Part shown: positions 21,231 to 29,267 of the stretch, piece after piece | Numbering within the stretch: the first letter of the stretch is position 1 | Layout of the letters: each line of letters begins with the position of its first letter | Assembly (NCBI RefSeq): GCF_900142385.1 | Contig: NZ_FRAQ01000002.1 | Location: 310,001-374,000 of the forward strand | DNA length: 64,000 nt | From: Marinobacter antarcticus | Lineage (GTDB): Bacteria > Pseudomonadota > Gammaproteobacteria > Pseudomonadales > Oleiphilaceae | Direction: 5' to 3' | The notes under the pieces: generated by a model | Seen by the model: only the letters and a program-made list of their open reading frames with translations | Told to the model about the DNA's origin: nothing | The model's database searches: none | Made by a program: the position numbers and the translations under genes

Positions 21231-22242
21231 GACGCGTCTCCGTCATTTTGCGGTTAGCGTGTTGACGCACACCTTCCGGGCTTTCGATCACTTCCTCTGT
21301 GAGGTACACCGGCCGCTGTTTCGATTCCATGTAGGTCTTGCCGACATATTCACCCACGATGCCCACACTCATCAACTGGATGCCGCCTAGAAAGCTGATG
21401 ATGGCCACAAGCGAGGGATAACCGGCGGTGGCATCGCCCAGCATTAGTGCCTTGACTACAATCCACAGGCCGAATACCGCACCCACGCTGGCGGCAATGA
21501 GCCCGATCACGGTCGCCCAGCGCAATGGCGAAACAGAAAACGAGGTCAGCCCTTCAAGAGCTAGGCCTACCAGCCCGGGGTAATCCCATTTTGTCTCCCC
21601 GGCCACTCGAGGCTCACGGTCGTACTGGATTATCTGGGTCGGCATGCCGATCCAGGCAAACAACCCTTTCATGTAGCGATTCCGTTCTTTCAGCACCAGC
21701 AGAGCGTCAATCGCTTTTCGGCTCATCAACCGAAAGTCGCCAGTGTCCACCGGAATATCGGTGTGGCTTGTTCGGTTCAGCAACCGGTAAAAAAGGTGTG
21801 CACTCCAGCGTTTGAACGCGGTTTCGCCCGCCCGTGAGCGACGCTGCATCAGGACAACGTCAACCCCGGACTGCCAGCACTCGACCATTGCGGGGATATG
21901 CTCAGGCGGATCTTGCAGATCGGCATCCAGCACAATCACCGCATCCCCCCTGGCGTGCTCCAGCCCCGCCGTCATGGCGGCTTCCTTGCCGAAATTTCGG
22001 CTCAGTTTGATAAGTCGGACGCCGGGCGTTCGATCGATAACGCTGCGGATATACTGGGCACTGCCATCGTCGCTGCCATCATCCACCAGTACGATTTCCC
22101 AGTGTAGGTCCAGCTTGGCAAGCACAGGCAAAACCCGTTCAAAGAAAAGCGGCAGCATCGGGCGCTCGTTGAATAGCGGTACCACCAGTGATAACAGCGG
22201 CGTGTCGAAAGGCATAGCGGAAAATTCACTGTGTTTGTTCAT
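21214..22242 (-). CDS. Polyprenyl-phosphate glycosyltransferase (GtrB/DPM1-like, GT2)
   Basis: 342 residues. The GT2 domain occupies about 15-235, with PLFNERPMLPLFF, VDDGSDDGS and the DxD motif in VIVLDADLQDPPEHI. Two C-terminal membrane helices follow (about 250-320). This matches GtrB/ArnC-type enzymes that load a sugar onto undecaprenyl phosphate in the cytoplasm. It overlaps gtrA by 17 bases and the ArnT-like gene by 17, so three steps (load, flip, transfer) are encoded in order. Confidence 0.9.
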   Translation of the reverse strand: MNKHSEFSAMPFDTPLLSLVVPLFNERPMLPLFFERVLPVLAKLDLHWEIVLVDDGSDDGSAQYIRSVIDRTPGVRLIKLSRNFGKEAAMTAGLEHARGDAVIVLDADLQDPPEHIPAMVECWQSGVDVVLMQRRSRAGETAFKRWSAHLFYRLLNRTSHTDIPVDTGDFRLMSRKAIDALLVLKERNRYMKGLFAWIGMPTQIIQYDREPRVAGETKWDYPGLVGLALEGLTSFSVSPLRWATVIGLIAASVGAVFGLWIVVKALMLGDATAGYPSLVAIISFLGGIQLMSVGIVGEYVGKTYMESKQRPVYLTEEVIESPEGVRQHANRKMTETRHVKAV

Positions 22243-22615
22243 GGAAAACCAGCCTTTGGTAGACGATGTAATTCAGTGCAGCAACAAGACCTGTGGTAAT
22301 GACTTGTGAAAGCATGACAGGAAGTTCCAGGAAACTGTTGAGCAGGAAGAAAAAAACGAGATTGCAGAGCCAGGCGACAAAACAGGAGCCAACATAGCGC
22401 CATAGGGTGAATCTGTGAGGGCCGGCATTTCGGAACGCCAGACGCCGCTGGAGGCCGTAGTTTAGTGCGGCTCCAGATACGCTTCCGGTTGCGGTCGCCA
22501 ACGTTGGCTCAAGCCCTGCGCCGATCAGCGCAGCCATAACAAGCCAGTGAAACAACGTGGCAAGGCCGCCGGCAGCAATAAATCCTTGCAATTGGAGCGG
22601 TAAGAATTTTTTCAT
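22226..22615 (-). CDS. GtrA-family lipid-linked sugar flippase
   Basis: 129 residues, four membrane helices, typical of the GtrA/DPMS family that moves undecaprenyl-phosphate sugars across the inner membrane. The ATG at 22615 gives the usual short basic start MKKFLPLQLQ. A longer in-frame start would run into the upstream inverted repeat. FNRRLAFRNAG-like loop (YGLQRRLAFRNAGP) and N-Y-x-x-x-R-x-x-V/F near the end (NYIVYQRLVF) are family features. First gene of the operon. Confidence 0.88.
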   Translation of the reverse strand: MKKFLPLQLQGFIAAGGLATLFHWLVMAALIGAGLEPTLATATGSVSGAALNYGLQRRLAFRNAGPHRFTLWRYVGSCFVAWLCNLVFFFLLNSFLELPVMLSQVITTGLVAALNYIVYQRLVFHEQTQ

Positions 22616-22641
22616 GACGAAAACAACCACCTTGAGGACTG

Positions 22642-22698
22642 ACAAAGTCGGCCTGACATTGAGCGGGTACCATAGCCCACTCCGTGTCACGACTTTGT
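22642..22698. repeat. Interrupted inverted repeat before gtrA
   Basis: ACAAAGTCG (22642-22650) and its exact complement CGACTTTGT (22690-22698) lie 39 bases apart. Inside them TGACA and TGTCA form a second, offset pair. The element lies within the 150-base gap upstream of the GtrA ATG and could be a regulator site pair or an RNA hairpin in the leader. Confidence 0.5.
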
Positions 22699-22766
22699 GG
22701 AGGTTTTATCAGGAAAATGTCAAAACTTGAGGGGGCCTAAATGGAGCCAGCCAGATTTGAGGGTGC

Positions 22767-23456
22767 TTACTGAAGGCTGATAATCTCATCGGCCAGAGCT
22801 GTGAGTTCCGCTGCAACAAGATGCGGAGAGGGTACGCCTGCGGCGGGCAGTAGCGCGTTGTGGGGCCGTGTAAGAAGAGCTCCACGGCAGCCGGCGGCCT
22901 GGGCGCCAATGGTATCCCACAGGTGGCAGGCTACAAGGCACAGGTCTGAAGTTTCGACAGATAGCTCTGTGGCGACCAGGCGATAGGTTTCAGGGGCCGG
23001 CTTGAATTTGCCGACAGCGTCGACACTGAAATTCCTTTCAAAAAAACGACTTAAGCCTGCTTTTTCGAGCGGGGTTGGTGAAGCGCTGCTGGCGGAATTA
23101 GTTAATGTCACCATGCGAAATCCGGCATTCTGCAAGCGGGTGAGGGCCGGCACAACGTCGGGATGTGCCGGCATCGAACTCATCCGTTCTTTCAGCTCTG
23201 CAATATCTGCATCCGTAATACTCACTTCATGAATACTCGCCGTCATTCTCAGCGCACCGATGCCAAGCTCGCCGAAGGGTGTAAAAAGGCCGGAAAGGGT
23301 CATTGTCTGCGAGTAAAGCACAAGCTGGGCGAACCATTCTCTAAGCACGCGCGGATCGCCAAAGATGCGATCGAACAAAGGTTCCAGGGCAGTGATGTCG
23401 AGCAGTGTTTCGTTTACGTCGAATACGATTATCGAGGGGAAGGCTTTATTTTGCAT
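22767..23456 (-). CDS. Haloacid dehalogenase type II (HAD)
   Basis: 229 residues. HAD motifs: nucleophile Asp13 in FDVNETLLD; Thr/Ser in MVTLTNSA; Lys in VGKFKPAPETY; and the final acidic motif CHLWDTIGAQAAG. The replacement of the usual second Asp by Asn (DxN rather than DxD) fits L-2-haloacid dehalogenases, not phosphatases. It hydrolyses carbon-halogen bonds in 2-halo acids, though the natural substrate here is unknown. It is divergent from the TetR gene with two palindromes between them. Confidence 0.88.
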   Translation of the reverse strand: MQNKAFPSIIVFDVNETLLDITALEPLFDRIFGDPRVLREWFAQLVLYSQTMTLSGLFTPFGELGIGALRMTASIHEVSITDADIAELKERMSSMPAHPDVVPALTRLQNAGFRMVTLTNSASSASPTPLEKAGLSRFFERNFSVDAVGKFKPAPETYRLVATELSVETSDLCLVACHLWDTIGAQAAGCRGALLTRPHNALLPAAGVPSPHLVAAELTALADEIISLQ

Positions 23457-23530
23457 GGGGCATCCTCTTGCTGTTTCTGGCGCAGGTGCGTGTCGGAATG
23501 GTAGTTCAACTCAGGGACTGTAGCTGGACT

Positions 23531-23567
23531 TGAGTGGTTGCTCAATATAAAGTTGAGTAATCACTCA
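23531..23567. promoter_or_regulatory. Two 14-bp TetR-type operators (HAD/tetR gap)
   Basis: TGAGTGGTTGCTCA (23531-23544) and TGAGTAATCACTCA (23554-23567), start-to-start 23 bases. Both fit TGAGYRRTYRYTCA, as do three sites before the AhpD-like gene. They sit between the divergent dehalogenase and TetR genes, so self-control is likely. Confidence 0.75.
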
Positions 23568-23614
23568 GACTCCATTGCCGCGCTGTATTGCGGCACCGAT
23601 AACTGGAAATCACC

Positions 23615-24241
23615 ATGGCTCGTGCAATGATTCACAACCGGCAGGATTCTCTGGAGCGGGCGTTGCTCCTGTTCTGGCAGAAAGGCTTTCATGCCACCTC
23701 GCTGAAGGACCTGGAGAAAGCGCTCGACATGCGACCGGGCAGCATCTATGCAACCTTTGGTAGTAAAGACGGGCTTTTCCAGGAGTCTCTGGAACGTTAT
23801 GCCAGTCTGGGGCTGGCGAATCTCGAGCGTACGTTGTATGCCCACGAGTCACCGTTGGCGGGATTGGCAGCTTATTTAAGAGGGCTCGGTGGGCTTTGTG
23901 ACCAGGATTTGCCAAGTCGTGCCTGCATGCTGGTAAAAAGTTTGCTGGAGCTGGGTGAGCGAGAACAGGTAGCCCGGCGCAAGGCCGAAGATTTGCTGGC
24001 TGGCATGGAAAAGCGCTTTGTGGATCGTTTCGCCGACGCACAACAGGTGGGTGAGCTGGATAGCAGTCTTGATCCGGTTCGGCTCGGCCGTCGGTTACAG
24101 GCAGAGGTGATGGGGCTGCGGGCTTTTGCTCAGCGTGATGTGGGCAGTGCTGCCGTGCACGCCTTGGCAGAAGATATGGCGCTGTCTCTGGAAGCACTGC
24201 GTATAGATGGTGGTACAGATACAGACACAGATACGCACTGA
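23615..24241 (+). CDS. TetR-family repressor
   Basis: 208 residues. The N-terminal helix-turn-helix (about 5-55) includes LLLFWQKGFHATSLKDL and RPGSIYATFGSKDGLF, typical of TetR proteins. The rest is a helical ligand-binding domain containing one Cys in QDLPSRACMLVK, which could sense electrophiles as in NemR (speculation). The last residues TDTDTDTH come from an ACAGAT/ACAGAC repeat. Five palindromes flanking this locus are its probable operators, which puts the HAD and AhpD-like genes under its control. Confidence 0.9.
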   Translation: MARAMIHNRQDSLERALLLFWQKGFHATSLKDLEKALDMRPGSIYATFGSKDGLFQESLERYASLGLANLERTLYAHESPLAGLAAYLRGLGGLCDQDLPSRACMLVKSLLELGEREQVARRKAEDLLAGMEKRFVDRFADAQQVGELDSSLDPVRLGRRLQAEVMGLRAFAQRDVGSAAVHALAEDMALSLEALRIDGGTDTDTDTH

Positions 24242-24326
24242 TATTCTGTGCGTATCTGCCGGCTCTCATTGCTTTAGTGAAGATGGCGGGTTGTTTAAAA
24301 CTGCTCGCCGCTGACTTGCTGTGCAA

Positions 24327-24881
24327 TTAATCAGCCTTGTGCCACTCAAACTTCTGGAACGGCTTGTCTATCGGCGTGTCAGCGAGGTGATTGGTGTAGT
24401 TGCTCATGACCTTCTGAGCCGTGCCAAGAACGACCTCAAGGATCTGACGCTTGGTAAAGCCAGCATCCAGAAATGCTTTCATAGCGCTGTCATCAACGTT
24501 GCCACGGCCACGCACAAGGGCGAGGGTGAAGTCACGGAGGGCTTCAAGTCGATCCGTCGGCAACGGCGTTTCATTACGCAGCGCGTCGGTGATGGCGTCA
24601 TCAACGTTCATGCTCTTGGCGATGCCGGTGTGAGCTGGCACGCAGTAGTGACAAGCATGCTCAACGTTGATGGTCTGCCACACCACAGTGGTTTCCTCGT
24701 CATCAAAGCTGCTGTCCAGGAACAGCTGATGAAGCCGCTGATAACCTTCGAGCAGTCCGGGCGCTTCAGCCATGACCGCGTGCAGGCCCGGAAGTCTCCC
24801 GAAGGCCTTGACGGATTTGTCGAGCAGATCATGGCTTTCTTGTGGTGCGCTTTGCTTATCGTGAAGGGTAAGATTGGTCAT
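24327..24881 (-). CDS. Carboxymuconolactone decarboxylase / AhpD-like protein
   Basis: 184 residues from the ATG at 24881, which has GAGGAG 7 bases upstream; a TTG 15 bases earlier would overlap that site. The AhpD-type redox centre is C77-x-x-C80 in EHACHYCVPAHTG, with His84. Proteins of this type act in peroxide or alkylhydroperoxide reduction or as uncharacterised oxidoreductases. Three operator-like palindromes lie 70-175 bases upstream, matching two beside the TetR gene. Confidence 0.88.
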   Translation of the reverse strand: MTNLTLHDKQSAPQESHDLLDKSVKAFGRLPGLHAVMAEAPGLLEGYQRLHQLFLDSSFDDEETTVVWQTINVEHACHYCVPAHTGIAKSMNVDDAITDALRNETPLPTDRLEALRDFTLALVRGRGNVDDSAMKAFLDAGFTKRQILEVVLGTAQKVMSNYTNHLADTPIDKPFQKFEWHKAD

Positions 24882-24949
24882 GGTATGACTCCTCAAAATG
24901 GGCTTGAAAGTTAAATGCTTACATTATCTCAACGATGGCGATCCAAACT

Positions 24950-24963
24950 TGAGCGATCGCTCA
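24950..24963. promoter_or_regulatory. TetR-type operator, distal to AhpD-like gene
   Basis: Perfect palindrome TGAGCGATCGCTCA, the most symmetrical of five copies. It is 69 bases (three 23-base units) from the next copy. Confidence 0.75.
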
Positions 24964-25018
24964 TATTCGGGCGTAATTTTTCGTTGAGTGCGCCTGAGGA
25001 ACCAACATTAACTGAACT

Positions 25019-25055
25019 TGAGTGATCGTTCAACATTAATTTGAGCAATCATTCA
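25019..25055. promoter_or_regulatory. Two further TetR-type operators
   Basis: TGAGTGATCGTTCA (25019-25032) and TGAGCAATCATTCA (25042-25055), again 23 bases start to start. Together with 24950 they cover the upstream region of the AhpD-like gene; nothing else is seen in this 240-base gap. Confidence 0.75.
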
Positions 25056-25123
25056 ATGTGCGTCGTTGTGCTTCATTGGACGACGGAGACTCTTCAGCAC
25101 TGAGCAGTGCGCGCTCGCCACGC

Positions 25124-25723
25124 TTAATGCTTTCTCCATACCAGCAGCCGGTTATTGGCCGGCATCTCAAAGTCCGACTCCAGAATCAGCCCGTTTTCAC
25201 TGCTGATTTGCTCCAAATCGTCCATATCCCGAATGCCCATTGTCGGTTTCTGTCGCCTCAGCGATGCGTCAAACTGCTGGTTGCTGGCACTGGTGAACGT
25301 TCCACCGTAATTGAACGGTCCGTATAAGCAGAAAGCCTCGCCTTGCTGGAGATTGGCAGCGACGCCCCGGAACATGGCTTTAACTTCCTGCCACGACATG
25401 ATGTGGGCGGTGTTGGCGGAAAAGGCGCCGTTGACCGGTGGCAATTGCCAGTCGCTGATACTGACGTCCAGGGCCAATGGTTTGCTGATGTTTGGCAGCC
25501 GTGCCTCTGCTAGCCGTGGCTCGCAGAGCTGATAATTGCTCGGATGGTCACTTGGTTGCCAAGTTACGTGCCGCAGGTTTCCGGCAAAATGAACCGCGTG
25601 TTGTCCGGTGCCTGTGCCGATCTCCAGAATGGTTCCGGGGCTGCTGAATACCGCAGCAAGTTTTTCGAGAATAACCTGTTTATTGTTCTCACAGGCTTGA
25701 GAAAACGGCTTTCCTTCAGTCAT
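25124..25723 (-). CDS. SAM-dependent methyltransferase, DUF938 family
   Basis: 199 residues from the ATG at 25723. A class I methyltransferase fold: SAM motif ILEIGTGTGQHAVHFA, acidic loop HVTWQPSDH, and NTAHIMSWQEVKAMFRGV. The rest (YGPFNYGGTFTSASNQQFDASLR, in shorter pieces) is the strongly conserved DUF938 signature. Substrate is unknown for the family. No strong ribosome site is seen; a TTG at 25762 is a less likely start. Confidence 0.88.
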   Translation of the reverse strand: MTEGKPFSQACENNKQVILEKLAAVFSSPGTILEIGTGTGQHAVHFAGNLRHVTWQPSDHPSNYQLCEPRLAEARLPNISKPLALDVSISDWQLPPVNGAFSANTAHIMSWQEVKAMFRGVAANLQQGEAFCLYGPFNYGGTFTSASNQQFDASLRRQKPTMGIRDMDDLEQISSENGLILESDFEMPANNRLLVWRKH

Positions 25724-25817
25724 CGGTGGCCCTGATTTGTCGGTGAATGCTCGAAATGCCAAGCTTCGTATGAATCTAACGTTTGAACGCGCGAGTGTCC
25801 AAGGAGATTAACGGCTA

Positions 25818-26237
25818 ATGGCGGGCGTATTCACCAAACATAACGGTGCCGGATATGCGGATGCATTGATCTGTGAAGCGGAAGGTCTTGATAGCCTAAG
25901 GGCCGCGCTTCGTGATGCGGGAGTATTCTGCATTCGGGTGCCAGAGGTACGCAGTGTCGGCGAGACGGAAATGGAGATTGAGGCGATTGATTCGGGTGCC
26001 GCAACAACGGCCACATTCCAGATGCTTGGCGACGGGCTTGCGCAAATGCACAAGTCTCCGAAGCTTCAATATGGCTGGGGAGGCGACAATTACATAGGGC
26101 TGTCGCCGCAACCGAACCGCTGGTCAGCAACCTGGGTTTACCATTATTTGAACCACTACAACCTGTTCGGTTCAGGTTATCTGGAGGGTTGCAGGCGTGG
26201 ATTTTTGATGGTGAAGCAGGTTGCCGGCCACCTTTGA
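25818..26237 (+). pseudogene. Fructosamine kinase family, internally deleted remnant
   Basis: The 139-codon frame matches the fructosamine-kinase family (about 290 residues) in two separate pieces. Residues about 4-112 correspond to the N-lobe and hinge (FTKHNGAGYADALICEAEGL, then GGDNYIGLSPQPNRWSATW). Residues about 113-135 (YHYLNHYNLFGSGYLEGC) correspond to the family's extreme C-terminus. The segment between, carrying the catalytic HGDLWxGN loop and the metal-binding Asp, is missing, as are about 25 residues at the front. A TAA lies three codons before the ATG. Phosphorylation activity is therefore impossible by known chemistry; it is best read as an in-frame deletion pseudogene. Confidence 0.72.
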
Positions 26238-26257
26238 GTGGTTTCTCAGGACGAAGG

Positions 26258-27205
26258 TTAAATCAGCCCTGCACCTTTCAGGAGAAATACTCCCAAGGTT
26301 ATGGTGACACTCGCCATCAGCGTGGTTATGGCAATGATGTTCGCCGCCAGTCGGTCGTTTCCGCCGAGCGCTTTGGCCATCACAAAACTGGCGGCGGCGG
26401 TCGGGCTCGCGAAGAACAGGAACAACAGGCCGAGCTCGGGGCCGGAGAAACCTACCGCCCACGCAGCACTGGTGCACAGTGCAGGCAGTATCACCATTTT
26501 CATCAGCGCGGAGCTGAATGCGGTTGAGCTGTCACTGCGCAGAGCGCTGAGCGAAACCGTTGCGCCGATGCACAGCAAAGCTAGCGGCAGAGTAAGAGAG
26601 GCAAAATAGTCACCGCTGGTCATTACCCAGTCAGGCAGCTGCAGATCAAGCCAGGCCACAGGAATGGCGGCGAACACTGAAAGTATCAGAGGATTACGCA
26701 GAATATCCTGAAGGATGCGTCGCCACTCCGGGGATTGCCCTGGCTGGTAAGCTGCGAGCACGATCACCGAAAGTGCGTTGTAAGAAAGAATGACCAGCCC
26801 CAGCAGAATACTGCCCGCTGAAAGCCCGAAATCCCCGTACAGACTTGCCGCCAATGCCAGCCCGACAATGCCGCAGTTGCCCCGAAAGGCCCCCTGCACA
26901 TAGACGCCGCGATCTTGTTGGATTACGCGCCAGCGGGCCCACAGCCAGGCAAGGGCAAAGCTGGCCAGGGTCGCAAAGAGGTAGAAGCTCAGCAGCCGGG
27001 GATTGAGTGAAGCACTGAGGTCGGCTTTTATAATGCTGAGAAAAACCAGAGTTGGCAGTGTTGCCTTGAAGACCAGAGCTGAAGCCGTGTGCACGAAGGT
27101 GTCGTCAATCCAGCTAACTTTTCGGAGCCCGAGCCCGATAAACACCATGGCAAAAACCGGGAGGATGGTTTCCAGTGTCTGTTGAAAAAGGCTGATCAGA
27201 TCCAT
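26258..27205 (-). CDS. AEC-family membrane transporter
   Basis: 315 residues with ten hydrophobic segments, the auxin-efflux-carrier family. Bacterial members export malonate, malate or amino acids. Seen: start MDLISLFQQTLETILPVFAMVFIG, the mid-protein NCGIVGLALAASLYG (family Asn-Xaa-Gly motif) and C-terminal ASPTAAASFVMAKALGGN. It is divergent from the DUF1330 gene and convergent with the broken kinase. Substrate unknown. Confidence 0.87.
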   Translation of the reverse strand: MDLISLFQQTLETILPVFAMVFIGLGLRKVSWIDDTFVHTASALVFKATLPTLVFLSIIKADLSASLNPRLLSFYLFATLASFALAWLWARWRVIQQDRGVYVQGAFRGNCGIVGLALAASLYGDFGLSAGSILLGLVILSYNALSVIVLAAYQPGQSPEWRRILQDILRNPLILSVFAAIPVAWLDLQLPDWVMTSGDYFASLTLPLALLCIGATVSLSALRSDSSTAFSSALMKMVILPALCTSAAWAVGFSGPELGLLFLFFASPTAAASFVMAKALGGNDRLAANIIAITTLMASVTITLGVFLLKGAGLI

Positions 27206-27335
27206 TCGGGGTGGCCAGGGGGCAAAGGAGTGAAGCTCATATAATAGATCTGACGCAAAGGTAATGAAATCACTTGCCGAGAGCCATAGCGGGTGGGCTA
27301 TAGTACCCGCAACTTATCAGAACAAGAGGGCCAGC

Positions 27336-27740
27336 ATGAACGCCGTAAATCCCGCGCCGGAACAGCTGAAGAGAGTTCTGGCAGACACGCCTAAAGACCA
27401 GCCTGTGGTGATGCTTAACCTGCTACGGTTCCGCGACAAAGCAAGCTACGACGATGAATCCGCTGAGCGAAGCGGGCGCGAAGCCTATCAGCTCTATCTG
27501 CGCGAGGCGGCTGAATGTGTCAGCACCGTGGGAGCCGAAGTCATCTGGTCTGGTCGCAGCGTTGGCTCACTCATTGCGCCGCCAGATGAATCCTGGGATC
27601 AGGTTCTGCTTGTACGCTATCCATCAATCGACGCGTTTATGACAATGATTGAAAGCTCTGAGTACAAAGGGGTGGTCAAACATCGCACTGCTGCTCTGAG
27701 TGACTCAAGGCTGGTTGCTAATCTGGAAGGACAGCGCTGA
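27336..27740 (+). CDS. DUF1330-type small protein
   Basis: 134 residues; the ATG at 27336 has AAGAGGG nearby, while the longer open frame from 27264 overlaps the divergent promoter region. The ferredoxin-like fold of the DUF1330 family is suggested by VVMLNLLRFRDKASY, GREAYQLYLREA, VGAEVIWSGR, DQVLLVRYPS and FMTMIESSEYKGVVKHR. These dimeric alpha/beta-barrel proteins have no agreed function. Confidence 0.82.
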   Translation: MNAVNPAPEQLKRVLADTPKDQPVVMLNLLRFRDKASYDDESAERSGREAYQLYLREAAECVSTVGAEVIWSGRSVGSLIAPPDESWDQVLLVRYPSIDAFMTMIESSEYKGVVKHRTAALSDSRLVANLEGQR

Positions 27741-27749
27741 GGCAAAGCC

Positions 27750-28100
27750 TCAGCCGACGAGCAACGATTCCAGTACGCCAGTCTGGCGTATTAGCATATA
27801 GACCGCCGTACCTGCTGCAATCGAGAGGAGGGCATTGCGGCGCCACAGATGAACGATCACCACCAGCGCGCCCGCCAGAATGGCGTCAAGCCCGGGCACT
27901 GTCGCTGACCAATCCCCCGAACGCTGCAAAAACACCGTGGCCAGCAAAGCCATAACGGCTGCTGGCAGATAACGCCCCAGATGTTTGATGAGAGGGTGCT
28001 CGGTATGACGCTCAAAAAACAGGAAAGGAATGATTCGGGTTGCAAAGGTCGCGATTGCAGCAACGGCGATGAATGCAACGAGATAGGCTGTTTCAGACAT
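27750..28100 (-). CDS. azlD: Branched-chain amino acid exporter small subunit AzlD
   Basis: 116 residues with four membrane helices. AzlD works with AzlC to export branched-chain amino acids or their analogues. It has TRIIPFLFFER and YLPAAVMALLATVFL, typical of AzlD. The start overlaps the azlC stop by 8 bases. The pair is convergent with the DUF1330 gene. Confidence 0.9.
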   Translation of the reverse strand: MSETAYLVAFIAVAAIATFATRIIPFLFFERHTEHPLIKHLGRYLPAAVMALLATVFLQRSGDWSATVPGLDAILAGALVVIVHLWRRNALLSIAAGTAVYMLIRQTGVLESLLVG

Positions 28101-28803
28101 GGTTGTCGCCTTCCGCGCTGGATCTGGCCCGCAGATTGCGGTATTGCAGCAAAAGCACGGCAGTAACGATGGCGATCGCGCCGATTAGCTGATGAGCGGG
28201 TGGCAGCAGAATCATAGCGACCCCGGCAGCTGCCGCGCCGGCCCAGACCGGAAAAGCATCCCCCAGGGCTTTGAGCTGTTCTATGGTCAGCACGATAAAC
28301 AGAGCCACAAGCGCGAATTCAATGCCTGTGCTGTCGAAGACCAGATTCCGCCCCAGAAGCGCCCCCAGGGTGCAGCCGATCACCCAGTAAACCTGATTGA
28401 ATGCCGTGATCCGAAAATCCACGTCGAGCTCATGAATGGCGTCCTGAGAGCGGGGCCGGCTGGTGAGCAGTGAGTAGGTCTCGTCAGTCAGCCCGAAAAT
28501 CAGATAGAGCTTGCGCCAGCCTGCGCCCCGGAATTGCCCGAGCAACGAAAGTCCGTAGAAAAGGTGGCGGGCGTTTAGTACGAACATGGCTATGAATACT
28601 TCCAGCAAGCCCGCGCTCGCTGCCAGCAGACTGACCGCGAGAATCTGGCCGGCACCGGCATAGATCACCACGCCCATGAGCGGAGCAGCCCACCATGGGT
28701 AATCAAGCTGGGTTGTGAAGAGCACCCCGAAAGCCATGCCGAGAGGGAGGTAACCGAACAGAATCGGAAGTGTCAGGCGAAAAACCAATGAGTTCATTAG
28801 CAT
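28093..28803 (-). CDS. azlC: Branched-chain amino acid exporter large subunit AzlC
   Basis: 236 residues, several membrane helices. Characteristic GYLPLGMAFGVLF near the start, AGAGQILAVSLL, NARHLFYGLSL and TDETYSLL are the AzlC/YgaZ signatures. Either of the two Met codons at the start (28803 or 28797) may be used. It is the first gene of the azlCD pair. Confidence 0.92.
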   Translation of the reverse strand: MLMNSLVFRLTLPILFGYLPLGMAFGVLFTTQLDYPWWAAPLMGVVIYAGAGQILAVSLLAASAGLLEVFIAMFVLNARHLFYGLSLLGQFRGAGWRKLYLIFGLTDETYSLLTSRPRSQDAIHELDVDFRITAFNQVYWVIGCTLGALLGRNLVFDSTGIEFALVALFIVLTIEQLKALGDAFPVWAGAAAAGVAMILLPPAHQLIGAIAIVTAVLLLQYRNLRARSSAEGDNHV

Positions 28804-28916
28804 CCAAACGTTTTGAAAACGAGGGATAATAGAGAATCGTTGCGGATTTTGAAAGTGGGTGAGGCTTCTCCTTGGCCGGCATAATCCTTAAGATAGCGTT
28901 CTTTACTGGAGATTAT

Positions 28917-29168
28917 ATGAGTGACGAAGCCGCGCACCAGCCACAGCCCGATCCCCGCCAGGAAAAATTCATTGTAGACAAGGAATTGCTGACGGAAGAT
29001 CAACTGAATGGTCTGGCAGAGGAGTATTGCACTCGCCTCCATGGGCTTAATGATACTGAAAACCCTCTGGCCGAGCGGAGTCACGTATTGGCGGCCATTA
29101 GCAGAGGCGACCTGGTTGTCTGGTTTGATCCGGTGGAGAATATAGCCGGGCTTGGTGCGCCGAAATGA
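28917..29168 (+). CDS. Small acidic protein, YheU-like
   Basis: 83 residues; the ATG at 28917 follows GGAGATTAT. The middle (LLTEDQLNGLAEEYCTRLHG and GDLVVWFDPVENIAGLG) resembles the small YheU/UPF0270 family in layout. The match is partial, so family membership is tentative and the function unknown. It lies between azlC (divergent) and gacA. Confidence 0.6.
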   Translation: MSDEAAHQPQPDPRQEKFIVDKELLTEDQLNGLAEEYCTRLHGLNDTENPLAERSHVLAAISRGDLVVWFDPVENIAGLGAPK

Positions 29169-29267
29169 ATGCTTAACCTCCCGGTGTATTTCGGTTTGCA
29201 CCTACCCGGGGACGTCTGTAACCGTTACAATCGCGCTGATTTCCGAAAGCAGTGTGCGAGGTGAATT

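Noticed and set aside
24985..24998. Sixth TGAG element near the operators (TGAGTGCGCCTGAG)
   Set aside because: Right half does not match TCA symmetry and it is out of the 23-base phase.
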